From NCBI GenBank assembly GCA_017538685.1, contig JAFYIK010000003.1, forward strand, positions 1 to 28,942: a DNA stretch of 28,942 bases, given 5' to 3'. Made by a program: the position numbers and the translations under genes. Positions 8,107-15,818 of this stretch are shown piece after piece (position 1 is the first letter of the stretch; every line of letters starts with the position of its first letter). Source of the stretch: Bacteroidales bacterium (GTDB taxonomy: Bacteria; Bacteroidota; Bacteroidia; Bacteroidales; UBA932). A model generated the notes under the pieces. It was not told where the DNA came from, ran no database searches, and saw only the letters and a program-made list of their open reading frames with translations.

Positions 8107-8657
8107 TCGATAATCAGGTCGGCTGTGCCTTCGATTCCGAGGATGGAGGAATCGATGCAGAGATCGTAGTTTGAGGCGGAGCCCCATTTGCTGAAAGTGA
8201 AGAAATCGTAGTATTCGGCGCGGCCGCGGTCTTTGCGCTCGATGAGGCTTTCGGCGTCGGAGGCGGAGAGACCCTGCCGCTCCATAATGCGCTTCACGCG
8301 GGCTTCCAGAGGAGCTGAAATGAACACATCCACGCAGTCCAGGTCGCGCAGGACATAGTCTGATGCGCGCCCGACGAAGATGGCGGAGCCCTTCGAGGCG
8401 AGGTCGCGTATGGCTTCGCTCTGGATGCCGAAAAGAATCTCGTCGTCCATTCCGGACTTCATCCCGATAAAGAGCGCGCGGCGTTTTTCGTCGCGTTTAT
8501 GGAAGAACTCTTCCGAGATTCCGCTTTTGCGTGCGGCTTCGGTGATCAGTTCGCTGTCGTAGACCGGAATTCCGAGCTTGCGGCCGAGTTCTTCGGCCAC
8601 TGCCTTTCCGCCGCTGCCGAACTGGCGCCCTATAGTGATGATGAGTTTCTTTTCCAT
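8079..8657 (-). CDS. Cytidylate kinase-like family protein (P-loop)
   Basis: This 192-residue protein begins MEKKLIITIGRQFGSGGKAV, with a P-loop at residues 10-17 (GRQFGSGG) as in the cytidylate-kinase-like family (PF13189-type), a relative of Cmk that is distinct from the essential canonical CMP kinase. Further family features are the DSELITEAARKSGISEEFF segment, the GRASDYVLRD motif and the RxxRIMERQGLS...DRGRAEYYDFFT lid region. Substrate is not certain. It is the last gene of a four-gene minus-strand operon, 12 nt after the MATE transporter gene. Pairing of a MATE gene with this kinase-like family makes a shared role possible but unproven. Its stop codon lies within a terminator-like hairpin. 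Confidence 0.85.
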   Translation of the reverse strand: MEKKLIITIGRQFGSGGKAVAEELGRKLGIPVYDSELITEAARKSGISEEFFHKRDEKRRALFIGMKSGMDDEILFGIQSEAIRDLASKGSAIFVGRASDYVLRDLDCVDVFISAPLEARVKRIMERQGLSASDAESLIERKDRGRAEYYDFFTFSKWGSASNYDLCIDSSILGIEGTADLIIDFAKKRNLI

Positions 8658-8669
8658 ATCCGAAATGTG

Positions 8670-10064
8670 TTAGACAGCGCCTCCGAGCACGGACGGATCG
8701 TCGCCGTCGTTAAGTTTGTCGAACTTGCGCAGTATCTGGATTATCAGGATTGCAGCACAGACCACGGACAAAAAGTCCGAGATGGGGAAGGCCAGCCACA
8801 CTCCGTTCTCTCCGAGCCAGATGGGCAGGAGATACACCAGCGGCACGAGGAACAGAAGCTGGCGGGTAAGCGAAAGGAAAATGCTCTTGCGCACCATTCC
8901 GAGGCTCTGGAAGAAGTTTCCGGCTACCATTCCGAAGCCTACGCACCAGATCATAAGGTTCATCAGACGTAGTGCGTTGTCGGCTTTGGAAATCATCTCC
9001 GGATCCTCAGTGAACAGCCGGACGGCCGGAGTCGTCAGGAGCTCTGAGACCAGGAAGCAGATCAGGCTCATAAGGCACATCCACTTCGCGGTGAGCCAGA
9101 AGACTTCTTTCACGCGCTTATACTGCCGCGCACCGTAGTTGAAACTGGCGATAGGCTGCATACCCTGGTTGAATCCGAGATTGATCATCAGGAACATAAA
9201 GGTGATGCGGTTCGAGATGCCGTAGGCGCCGATCGAGAGGTCGCCGCCGTACTTGCGCAGCTGCTGGTTCACGAAGATGGCAACCATACACGAAGCGACG
9301 TGCATAAGGAAAGGCCCCAGGCCGATCGACAGGGAAGACTTCGCGATATGGCGGTCCAGCTGGAAGATGCGCGGTCCGAAATGCAGGAAGTTCTTCTTGT
9401 TGAGGAAGAAGACCAGCGTGTAGGCGAGCGCGAGGCACTGGCAGAGGACGGTGGCGATCGCCGCACCCTTCACTCCAAGGCCGAAGCCATAGATGAAGAG
9501 AGGGTCGAGGATGGCGTTCGCCGTGACCGTGAAGATGGTCAGGCCCATCGCCGTCTTAGGGTTTCCGGACGCGCGGATTTCTCCGTTGAGGCCGAAATAC
9601 AGGTGCGTGACCGCGTTGCCGATAAGGATTATGATCATATACTCACGGGCGAAGGGGAGAGTGTTCTCCGATGCGCCGAAAAAGTACAGGATGGGGTCGA
9701 GGAAAATAAGGCAGACTGCGGCGAACGCCACGCCTATGATGACGTTAAGGCTCACCACGTTCGACAGCACCTTCTGCGCCGCCTGGTAGTTTTTCTGCCC
9801 CAGCAGCACGGACACCATAGTCTGCCCGCCCACGCCCACGAGCGTGCCGAGCGCGGTGCTGAGGTTCATCAGCGGGAAGGTTACGGCGATGCCGGAGATG
9901 GCATAGGCGCCCACATTCGGGATGTGCCCGATGAAGATGCTGTCCACCATATTGTACAGCGAGCTGGCGATCATCGCAATGATGCCGGGCACCGCGTACT
10001 TCCTCAGAAGGGTGCCTATCCGCTCGGTGCCGAGTTCGGTGGGAGCTGCGCCTTGACTCGCCAT
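8670..10064 (-). CDS. MATE family multidrug/organic cation efflux transporter
   Basis: This 464-residue inner-membrane protein has about twelve hydrophobic helices and the pseudo-duplicated MATE layout. The N-terminal half has YAVPGIIAMIASSLYNMVDSIFIG and GVGGQTMVSVLLGQKNYQ; the C-terminal half has NQGMQPIASFNYGARQYKR, the matching MATE signature. MATE proteins export cationic drugs or metabolites using a Na+ or H+ gradient; the substrate here cannot be read from sequence. The start ATG 10064 (complement) lies 4 nt after the TAA of the FKBP-like lipoprotein gene, and the kinase-like gene follows after 12 nt, so these are co-transcribed. Length is normal for the family. Confidence 0.93.
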   Translation of the reverse strand: MASQGAAPTELGTERIGTLLRKYAVPGIIAMIASSLYNMVDSIFIGHIPNVGAYAISGIAVTFPLMNLSTALGTLVGVGGQTMVSVLLGQKNYQAAQKVLSNVVSLNVIIGVAFAAVCLIFLDPILYFFGASENTLPFAREYMIIILIGNAVTHLYFGLNGEIRASGNPKTAMGLTIFTVTANAILDPLFIYGFGLGVKGAAIATVLCQCLALAYTLVFFLNKKNFLHFGPRIFQLDRHIAKSSLSIGLGPFLMHVASCMVAIFVNQQLRKYGGDLSIGAYGISNRITFMFLMINLGFNQGMQPIASFNYGARQYKRVKEVFWLTAKWMCLMSLICFLVSELLTTPAVRLFTEDPEMISKADNALRLMNLMIWCVGFGMVAGNFFQSLGMVRKSIFLSLTRQLLFLVPLVYLLPIWLGENGVWLAFPISDFLSVVCAAILIIQILRKFDKLNDGDDPSVLGGAV

Positions 10065-10068
10065 AGGC

Positions 10069-11082
10069 TTATTCGGTGAACTCTATCTCGAAGCAAAGCG
10101 GGCAGTAAGCCGGGATGGTGCTGCCCGATCCGGAAGACGAATAGGCCTGCGCGGAAATCATATAGGCGCGGCCCTTTTCGAGGGAGTGCATATTGAAGAT
10201 GGCGGTGGCGAAACCGTTGATGACGGAACTGTTGCTGCTGGTCATCGTGATGTCGCTCGCGGAAGCGCCCCAGTTGATGATGGTGGGGGCGTAGCTCGAG
10301 GAGGAATTGTATATGCCGAAGACCTTGGCGGAATCGGCTATGTTGGTGTCCACTCCCTGGCCGTCCAGCGCCCTGCGGCAGATGTAGTTGATGTGTACGG
10401 AGTTGCCGTCGGCATAGTCGTTTTCGTTGGCGGGCTCCACGTCGCGGATGTAGAATATTCCTTCGTCGAGGGTGTCGATCTGAGCCGTCTCTTTGCTGAG
10501 CGCCGCCTTGAGGATATCCAGTTCCCAGGCGTTAACGTCCGCAAGGACATCGTTGACAGTGAGTTCGTAGATGAGCGCAGAGGTGGACTGGGTCATATTG
10601 TCCAGATACTTCTGCTTCGTGGAGAATCTGTCGTGTGTGAGCAGCCAGCCGGGAACCACTACCTTGCAGCTGCCGCCGACGTGCATACCCTCAAGCGCTT
10701 CCTCCACTCCGGCATAGATGCCGCTGCTGCCGCGATAGGTGACCTGCGGGCCGTAGTAATAGCTTTTCTTGTATGAGCCTATCTTCTGTGCGACAGCCTT
10801 GTCGGTGGTGGAATTCACCGTGCCGCTCAGGGTTGCGACCGTGTACGAGATACGCATATAAGGATAATCGTCCAGGGTGCCAATCGGGACGCCGGCGGGA
10901 TTGTCCGTCTTCTCCATAATCCAGCATCCGAGGGGAGTTTCCTCCCATCCGGCCTGTTTGTTCACGGACACCCAGGCGTCGAACTCCATCTGGGCGAGGT
11001 TGCCGTAGTTCGTGGTCGGGCTCTTCGCGCAGCCTGCGAGGCAGACGGCGGCTATCAGGGGTATTATCTTGATACTTTTCAT
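10069..11082 (-). CDS. FKBP-type peptidyl-prolyl isomerase-like lipoprotein
   Basis: This 337-residue protein has a lipoprotein signal (MKSIKIIPLIAAVCLAGC, lipobox LAGC, acylated Cys18), so it sits in the envelope. Residues near 140-170 (GVEEALEGMHVGGSCKVVVPGWLL) match the FKBP core strand-helix-strand. The usual Trp of that helix is Val, and the FDSS-like active-site loop is not visible, so isomerase activity is uncertain. The C-terminal half may be a second FKBP-like or beta domain ending in CFEIEFTE. The frame is open further upstream, but the signal peptide fixes the start at 11082 (complement). That ATG overlaps the TGA of the DHH phosphoesterase gene (ATGA, 11079-11082), indicating translational coupling. 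Confidence 0.8.
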   Translation of the reverse strand: MKSIKIIPLIAAVCLAGCAKSPTTNYGNLAQMEFDAWVSVNKQAGWEETPLGCWIMEKTDNPAGVPIGTLDDYPYMRISYTVATLSGTVNSTTDKAVAQKIGSYKKSYYYGPQVTYRGSSGIYAGVEEALEGMHVGGSCKVVVPGWLLTHDRFSTKQKYLDNMTQSTSALIYELTVNDVLADVNAWELDILKAALSKETAQIDTLDEGIFYIRDVEPANENDYADGNSVHINYICRRALDGQGVDTNIADSAKVFGIYNSSSSYAPTIINWGASASDITMTSSNSSVINGFATAIFNMHSLEKGRAYMISAQAYSSSGSGSTIPAYCPLCFEIEFTE

Positions 11083-12083
11083 ATTTCTACTTTTTGGGCG
11101 AAGGCGGCCGCTGCCGCTGCGTCCGGGATGTCGGCGGGGATGCGGAGCTTTCCGCCCGCCGCCTGTTCGTGCCCGCCGCCGTGGAAGTACTTCGCAGCCA
11201 TCGCGGCCGCCGACCAGCCTCTCTTCGAGCGTATGCTGACACGCATTTCGGGTGCGTCCTCGCTCTCCCTGAGATACAGGCACACCTTCACTTCGTCTAT
11301 CGTCAGCGGGATGTTCACCATTCCTTCGAGTTCGCCCTCCAATAAGCCAAATCTGTGCCACAGTTCCTTCGTGACCACAATCACCGCCAGGCCGTCCGGA
11401 CGGATGGTCATCTCCTCGCTGAGGATGTGCGCGATCGCGCGGACACGGTTCGGGCGGTAGCGGTTGTAGAGCTCGGCGACGATGGCGTCGCGGTCCACGC
11501 CTGAAGCGATAAGGTCTGCGGCCATAGCCAGGGTCGAAGGGAAAACCGAGTTTGCGAAATTATTCGTGTCTGTGGTCATTCCGGCCATCAGGCAGTTCAG
11601 CACCGACAGCGGAAGACGGGCGGTCCGGCCGTCTATCCCGGGCATTCCGCGGAGGATTTCGTAGACCATTTCGCTGGCGGAGGAAACTTCCGCACGGCTG
11701 AAGACGAGGTCGAATTCGGCCTCCTGGGGGTTGAGGTGATGGTCTATCAGCACCTTCTTCGCCTTGCTCGCGCGAAGATGCTGCTCGAAGGAGTCTCCCG
11801 CGCGGGAAAAACCGTTGTAGTCCGTGCAGATCAGAAGGTCTGCGCCATCTATCGCTTCCGGTCCGCTGACGGGGATGTCCCCGCCTATGAAGGCTATCGT
11901 CGCGGGCGCGACCTCGCGCACCATCCGGACATCCTCCTTGCCGCGGACCTCGCGGAGATAATGGAAAACGGCGCCGCTGCTTCCCAGGGCGTCGCCGTCC
12001 GGGTGAGTGTGCGTGCTGACGACTATCCTGCCGGAAGCGTCTATCAGACTGCTCAAAATGCGGATTTTCTCTGCCGTTTCCAT
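11079..12083 (-). CDS. DHH/DHHA1 family phosphoesterase (NrnA-like)
   Basis: This 334-residue cytoplasmic enzyme begins METAEKIRIL. The metal-binding motifs of the DHH superfamily are all present: THTHPDGDALGSS (residues 25-36, with D29 and D31), a CTDYN segment at about 86-90, DHH at 114-116 (VLIDHHLNP) and the DHHA1 motif GGGHEQAAGG at 302-311. Relatives include NrnA, which degrades short oligoribonucleotides (and pAp), and cyclic dinucleotide phosphodiesterases. Without membrane or PAS/GGDEF domains, this is the NrnA-like class. An upstream in-frame extension to 12257 is possible but reads through the promoter region and lacks family similarity. It is first gene of the operon with the FKBP-like lipoprotein, MATE and kinase-like genes. 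A -7 box ends only 6 nt before the ATG. Confidence 0.88.
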   Translation of the reverse strand: METAEKIRILSSLIDASGRIVVSTHTHPDGDALGSSGAVFHYLREVRGKEDVRMVREVAPATIAFIGGDIPVSGPEAIDGADLLICTDYNGFSRAGDSFEQHLRASKAKKVLIDHHLNPQEAEFDLVFSRAEVSSASEMVYEILRGMPGIDGRTARLPLSVLNCLMAGMTTDTNNFANSVFPSTLAMAADLIASGVDRDAIVAELYNRYRPNRVRAIAHILSEEMTIRPDGLAVIVVTKELWHRFGLLEGELEGMVNIPLTIDEVKVCLYLRESEDAPEMRVSIRSKRGWSAAAMAAKYFHGGGHEQAAGGKLRIPADIPDAAAAAAFAQKVEI

Positions 12084-12088
12084 CGCGG

Positions 12089-12096
12089 CAAATTTA
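12089..12096 (-). promoter_or_regulatory. -7 promoter box abutting the DHH phosphoesterase start
   Basis: The complement reads TAAATTTG (TAnnTTTG), with its G 6 nt upstream of the A of ATG 12083. The expected transcription start would fall within about 0-3 nt of the ATG. No -33 TTG is evident at normal spacing. Confidence 0.4.
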
Positions 12097-12105
12097 ATAA
12101 GATTA

Positions 12106-12136
12106 TTGCATTTAATAAATGATTTTTCTAACTTTG
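12106..12136 (+). promoter_or_regulatory. Promoter (-33/-7) for the 12172-rsmD operon
   Basis: TTG at 12106-12108, 20 nt spacing, and TAACTTTG at 12129-12136 fit the Bacteroidota TTTG-N(17-20)-TAnnTTTG promoter; the -7 box lies 35 nt before ATG 12172. Confidence 0.65.
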
Positions 12137-12171
12137 TCCGATAGCTGATTATAAAATAAAAAGATATAGCA

Positions 12172-12909
12172 ATGGCAAAATTAGACCTGCTCAAGTTCAC
12201 GGAGAACAAAGTTGTAAACACCGTCGTCGTGTATGTGTTCCTTCCTCTCTGCATCATTGTACTCGGATATCTGCTGGTGGACAGCGTCCTTCAGCCCGTC
12301 CGCTTTAACAAAGAAAAAGAGGCTCGCGAACTTGTCGGAATCGACCGTCTGAAAGACATCCGCGTCCTTCAGGATGCGTACAAGAGCGTTCACGGAAAAT
12401 ATGTCTCTGACATAGATTCACTTGTGGATTTCTATAAAAACGGAGACATCGTGGTCCGTATGCAGATCGGTAGCAAGGACGACTCCCTCGCGATGGCGCA
12501 CACCAAAGCCATCAAGCAGGCCCGTTACTGGCTCCGCGGCGCGAATCTGAACCGCTATCTCTATCAGCTCTATGAAGAGGGAGACAAGAATCTTGTGTTC
12601 TCGATCGATAACAAGATCCCCGTCAGGGATACTCTCTTCCACAACCGCGTAGGTTTCGAGATCGACTCCCTTAAGACCATCCCGTTCTCGGGCGGCCAGA
12701 AAGTGGAGATGGAGAGCATCGTGAAGAAGGTCTCAGGCGTGAACGTCCCTCTGTTCGAGGCCCGTATGCCGTACAAGAAGCTCCTCTACGGTATGGACAA
12801 CCAGCTGCGCATTAACCTGGATGCAGACCGCAGGAACGGAAACAAGTACGAAGGTCTCCAGGTGGGCAGCATCTCGGCTCCTAATAACAACGCAGGAAAC
12901 TGGGAGTAA
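12172..12909 (+). CDS. Single-pass membrane protein of unknown function upstream of DUF3822/rsmD
   Basis: This 245-residue protein has one N-terminal membrane helix at about residues 17-40 (VVVYVFLPLCIIVLGYLLVD) after a short basic N-terminus, then a soluble domain. The start of that domain (ERLKD-like stretch VGIDRLKDIRVLQDAYKSVHGKYVSDIDSLVDFY) resembles pilin-like or secretion-type N-helix segments that measure a short C-terminal fold, but I cannot assign a family. It is first gene of a tight operon: its TAA overlaps the next ATG (TAATG, 12907-12911), followed by DUF3822 and rsmD. It has a well-formed promoter. The function is unknown. The context (rRNA methyltransferase, DUF3822) may simply be a conserved gene order. 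Confidence 0.75.
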   Translation: MAKLDLLKFTENKVVNTVVVYVFLPLCIIVLGYLLVDSVLQPVRFNKEKEARELVGIDRLKDIRVLQDAYKSVHGKYVSDIDSLVDFYKNGDIVVRMQIGSKDDSLAMAHTKAIKQARYWLRGANLNRYLYQLYEEGDKNLVFSIDNKIPVRDTLFHNRVGFEIDSLKTIPFSGGQKVEMESIVKKVSGVNVPLFEARMPYKKLLYGMDNQLRINLDADRRNGNKYEGLQVGSISAPNNNAGNWE

Positions 12910-13364
12910 TGAAGTGTACTTTAGTACCTTCCAACTTTTTTGATGACAACTGTGCGGGAGAATATCTCGCACAGGTTGTTGATATAGCTCCCGGTGAGCA
13001 GGTGTATTCTGCTTTCCTGCCGGATTACAACGCATATCTGGTGTGGGCGACTCCGTCGGCGGAGGAAGAAAAGCCCGAGATGTTCGGAATCCTGCAGGAC
13101 CTCAGGAAGTGCCCGGATTATAACAAAATCCTCTGCTCGTGGGACGGCGTCGAGCTCTGCCTGGCGATAGCCCAGGGAAAGAGCCTCCTGCTGGCGAACA
13201 CTTATAAGGCCAAGGATTTCACCACTGCCGAGTATTGGATCTTCCTCGCCCTCCGTTCGCTTCAGCTGAATCCGGAAATCAGCACCATCTGCATTCGCGG
13301 CGCCCTGGGCGCCGAAGACGAAATGTCGCTCTACCGTTACTTCAAGGCGGTCGAGGTGTTATGA
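12909..13364 (+). CDS. DUF3822-like protein, short
   Basis: This 151-residue protein lies between an unknown membrane protein gene and rsmD, the usual position of DUF3822 genes in Bacteroidota. The stretch GKSLLLANTYKAKDFTTAEY, followed by a helix and a strand (ALRSLQLNPEISTICIRGAL), resembles the middle-to-C-terminal part of that family, which is usually about 250-270 residues long. This copy is therefore short, with no obvious N-terminal half and no second open frame upstream to supply it. It is translationally coupled on both sides: TAATG with the gene before, ATGA (13361-13364) with rsmD. The family call relies on weak motif memory plus context, so it is moderately sure. No function is known. 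Confidence 0.6.
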   Translation: MKCTLVPSNFFDDNCAGEYLAQVVDIAPGEQVYSAFLPDYNAYLVWATPSAEEEKPEMFGILQDLRKCPDYNKILCSWDGVELCLAIAQGKSLLLANTYKAKDFTTAEYWIFLALRSLQLNPEISTICIRGALGAEDEMSLYRYFKAVEVL

Positions 13365-13891
13365 GAATAATCGGCGGCGCCCTCAAGGGAAAAATGATAC
13401 TCCCGCCGGCCGGCTACAAAGCCCGGCCCACCACCGATTTCGCCCGCGAGGCCCTCTTCAATATCCTGGACAACGAATACGAGTTCGAAGACCTCAAGGT
13501 CCTAGATCTTTTCGGCGGCACCGGCGCTGTGAGTTTCGAATTCGGCTCACGCGGAGTCGGGCGCGTGTGGTGTGTGGAGATGGCCCGTGAGAATGCCTCT
13601 TTCATCAAGCGCGAGGCCCAGAGGCTTGGGCTGGAAAACGTCACGATGGTGCGCGACAACGTCTTCGATTTCCTGACGGTCTGCCACGAAAAATTCGATA
13701 TCATTTTCGCCGACCCGCCCTATGCGCTGGAGGGGCTGGAGACTATCCCCGATAAGGTCTTCGAGCGCGACATCCTTCACCCCGACTGCTATTTCATCCT
13801 GGAGCACGGCGGGGAGCACAACTTCAGGGAGCACCCGCGTTTTTTCAAGGAACGCGAGTACGGAAGGGTGCACTTCACTTTCTTCAAATAG
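13361..13891 (+). CDS. rsmD: 16S rRNA (guanine966-N2)-methyltransferase RsmD
   Basis: This 176-residue S-adenosylmethionine-dependent enzyme methylates G966 of 16S rRNA in the assembling small subunit. It starts MRIIGGALKGK, the usual RsmD N-terminus, followed by ARPTTDFAREALFNIL, the conserved RPT...RE(A)LFN block. The SAM-binding motif I is VLDLFGGTG (residues 47-55) and the catalytic motif IV is DPPY at 118-121. Length fits the family (about 180-200). The frame stays open to 13235, but those codons overlap the preceding gene; ATG 13361 overlaps the previous stop as ATGA and gives the family N-terminus. The gene is convergent with mazG, with only 5 nt between the two stop codons and no hairpin terminator. 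Confidence 0.95.
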   Translation: MRIIGGALKGKMILPPAGYKARPTTDFAREALFNILDNEYEFEDLKVLDLFGGTGAVSFEFGSRGVGRVWCVEMARENASFIKREAQRLGLENVTMVRDNVFDFLTVCHEKFDIIFADPPYALEGLETIPDKVFERDILHPDCYFILEHGGEHNFREHPRFFKEREYGRVHFTFFK

Positions 13892-13896
13892 GATTA

Positions 13897-14688
13897 CTAA
13901 AGTCCCTGCGCCTTCGCTTCGTCCCAGATCTCGTCCATCTCGGCGAGAGTCATATCCGTGAGCTTTCGGCCGACTTTCAGAGTCTTGGATTCGAGGTAAC
14001 CAAAGCGTCTGCGGAACTTGCTGCAGGCGAGGTTCAGGGCCGCTTCGGGGTCTATCCCGTAAAGCCTCGCGGCATTGATGACCGCGAAGAGCAGGTCGCC
14101 GAATTCTTCCTCCATATGAGTGCGCTCGGCTTCCTTGACTGCGTCTTCGACTTCGCCCATTTCCTCGCGGACTTTGTCCAGCACCTGGATCGGCTCTTCC
14201 CAGTCGAAGCCGCACCCGCGCGCTTTCTCCTGCATTGAAAGGGCTTTAAGGATGGCCGGCATAGAGTCGGGAATTCCTTCCAGGACTGTCCTGTTTCCGC
14301 CCTTCTCCTTTGCCTTCACGAGTTCCCAGGTGTCCGCAATCTCTTTCGCGGTGGTGGGCACGCCGGCTTTGTCGCCGAAGACGTGGGGATGACGGAAAAT
14401 CATCTTGTCGCAGATTTTGCGCAGGCAGTCGGCTATGTCGAAATCGCCCGCTTCCTCTGCAATCTTCGCGTAGAACACCATATGGTAGAGGAGGTCGCCT
14501 ATTTCCTTCGCCGTGGCGTTTTTGTCGCCCTTGATGATGGCGTCGCTCAGCTCGTAGACCTCTTCCTCCGTCATAGGGCGTATGGTTTCCATCGTCTGGG
14601 CTGCGTTCCAGGGGCAATCTTCCCTCAAGCGGTCCATTATGTCCAGCAACTCGCCGAAGGCGGCTGTTTTCTCCTCTTTTGTATGCAT
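13897..14688 (-). CDS. mazG: Nucleoside triphosphate pyrophosphohydrolase MazG
   Basis: This 263-residue all-helical cytoplasmic enzyme hydrolyses (d)NTPs to NMP and pyrophosphate. It has two tandem MazG domains, as in E. coli MazG. The first carries LREDCPWNAAQTMETIRP (residues 21-38), then EEEVYELSDAI at 41-51 and KEIGDLLYHMVFYAKIAEE at 61-79, giving the EExxE...ExxD metal site. The second carries REEMGEVEDAV and EEEFGDLLFAVINAARLYGIDPE. The linker KARGCGFDWE is also characteristic. Length is normal. The gene is divergent from prfA across 38 bp and convergent with rsmD. No mazEF genes are nearby, so only the house-cleaning role is suggested. Confidence 0.96.
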   Translation of the reverse strand: MHTKEEKTAAFGELLDIMDRLREDCPWNAAQTMETIRPMTEEEVYELSDAIIKGDKNATAKEIGDLLYHMVFYAKIAEEAGDFDIADCLRKICDKMIFRHPHVFGDKAGVPTTAKEIADTWELVKAKEKGGNRTVLEGIPDSMPAILKALSMQEKARGCGFDWEEPIQVLDKVREEMGEVEDAVKEAERTHMEEEFGDLLFAVINAARLYGIDPEAALNLACSKFRRRFGYLESKTLKVGRKLTDMTLAEMDEIWDEAKAQGL

Positions 14689-14708
14689 TGGAATAATTGT
14701 TATCTTTG
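14678..14708 (+). promoter_or_regulatory. Promoter (-33/-7) for prfA, overlapping the mazG start codon
   Basis: TTTG at 14678-14681, 19 nt spacing, and TATCTTTG at 14701-14708 form a near-perfect Bacteroidota promoter. The -7 box ends 18 nt before prfA ATG 14727. The spacer contains the ATG of the divergent mazG gene (14686-14688 complement). Confidence 0.7.
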
Positions 14709-14713
14709 CAGCG

Positions 14714-14721
14714 CAAATTTA
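14714..14721 (-). promoter_or_regulatory. -7 promoter box for mazG
   Basis: The complement reads TAAATTTG (TAnnTTTG), 26 nt upstream of the mazG ATG at 14688. It lies between the prfA -7 box and the prfA start, so the two divergent promoters interlock. Confidence 0.45.
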
Positions 14722-14726
14722 CAAAA

Positions 14727-15818
14727 ATGGCACAAAATACACTACTTGAAAAGGTACTCTCCCTCCAGGAGAAGTTCGCGTCCCTGCAGGAGCAGCTCTC
14801 GAGCCCTGAAGCTATGGCGGATATGAAGAAGTTCGTCCAGCTGAACAAGGACTACAAAGAGCTGGAGCCCATCATCAAGGCCGGTCTCGAGTACAAGAAG
14901 ACTCTGGATAACCTGGCGTCCGCGAAGGACATCCTCCTCAACGAGAAGGATGAGGACCTCCGTGAGATGGCCCGTGAGGAAATCGCCGAACTCGAGCCGA
15001 AGATCCCGGATATGGAAGCGAACATCAAGCTCCTCCTTATTCCCGCAGATCCCGACGACGGCAAGAACGCCATCGTGGAAATCCGCGGCGGAGCAGGAGG
15101 CGACGAAGCTGCAATCTTCGCCGGAGACCTTTTCAGGATGTATCAGCACTTCGCGGAAAGCCGCGGCTGGAAGCTGGAAATCACCGACCAGACCCCCGGA
15201 ACCTCGGGCGGTTACAAGCAGATAGTCTTCAAGCTCAGTTCGAATTCAGAAGGAGTTTACGGAGTGATGAAGTACGAGTCGGGAGTTCACCGCGTGCAGC
15301 GCGTGCCGCAGACGGAGACCCAGGGCCGAATCCAGACTTCGGCGGCCTCCGTGGCCGTGTTCCCGGAAGCGGGCGAGTTCGACGTGGACCTCAAGTGGGA
15401 GGACATAAGGCTTGACCTCTTCTGCGCATCCGGCCCCGGCGGCCAGGGTGTGAACACCACCTATTCTGCCGTGCGTCTTACGCACATACCTTCAGGACTC
15501 GTGGTCCAGTGCCAGGAAGAGCGCTCGCAGATAAAGAACAAGGAGCGCGCATTCGAAGAGCTCCGCTCGCGTCTCTACAACCTCGAGCATCAGAAGTATC
15601 TTGACGAAATCGCCAGCAAGCGCAAGACTATGGTCAGCACCGGCGACCGCAGTGCGAAGATCCGCACATACAACTATCCGCAGGGCCGCGTCACGGACCA
15701 CCGCATCAACTGGAGTATGTACAACCTCCCCGCCTTTATGGACGGAGATATCAAGGAGTGCATCGATCAGCTGCAGATTGCTGAAAATGCGGAGAGATTA
15801 AAAGAAGCCGGAGATTAA
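14727..15818 (+). CDS. prfA: Peptide chain release factor 1
   Basis: RF1 (363 residues) recognises UAA and UAG in the ribosomal A site and triggers peptide release. The GGQ catalytic loop is at residues 235-240 (SGPGGQ). The stop-codon reading tripeptide of RF1 (PxT) is PQT at 194-196, in the conserved context HRVQRVPQTETQGRIQTS, whereas RF2 would have SPF, so this is RF1. Domain 1 is the helical N-terminus and the C-terminus is normal. The frame extends a few codons upstream through a TTG at 14697, but ATG 14727 follows a strong promoter and gives the family N-terminus. The stop codon overlaps the stop codon of the convergent nucleoside phosphorylase gene (TTAA, 15815-15818). No prmC follows, unlike in E. 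coli. Confidence 0.97.
   Translation: MAQNTLLEKVLSLQEKFASLQEQLSSPEAMADMKKFVQLNKDYKELEPIIKAGLEYKKTLDNLASAKDILLNEKDEDLREMAREEIAELEPKIPDMEANIKLLLIPADPDDGKNAIVEIRGGAGGDEAAIFAGDLFRMYQHFAESRGWKLEITDQTPGTSGGYKQIVFKLSSNSEGVYGVMKYESGVHRVQRVPQTETQGRIQTSAASVAVFPEAGEFDVDLKWEDIRLDLFCASGPGGQGVNTTYSAVRLTHIPSGLVVQCQEERSQIKNKERAFEELRSRLYNLEHQKYLDEIASKRKTMVSTGDRSAKIRTYNYPQGRVTDHRINWSMYNLPAFMDGDIKECIDQLQIAENAERLKEAGD

Noticed and set aside
9300..10079. A 259-codon plus-strand frame opposite the MATE gene
   Set aside because: Highly charged translation with no domain; it mirrors MATE codons and lacks a promoter box or coupling to any neighbour.
12084..12257. N-terminal extension of the DHH phosphoesterase
   Set aside because: It is antisense to the next gene and its promoter, A+T-rich and unlike the family. 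METAEKIR at 12083 fits family length.
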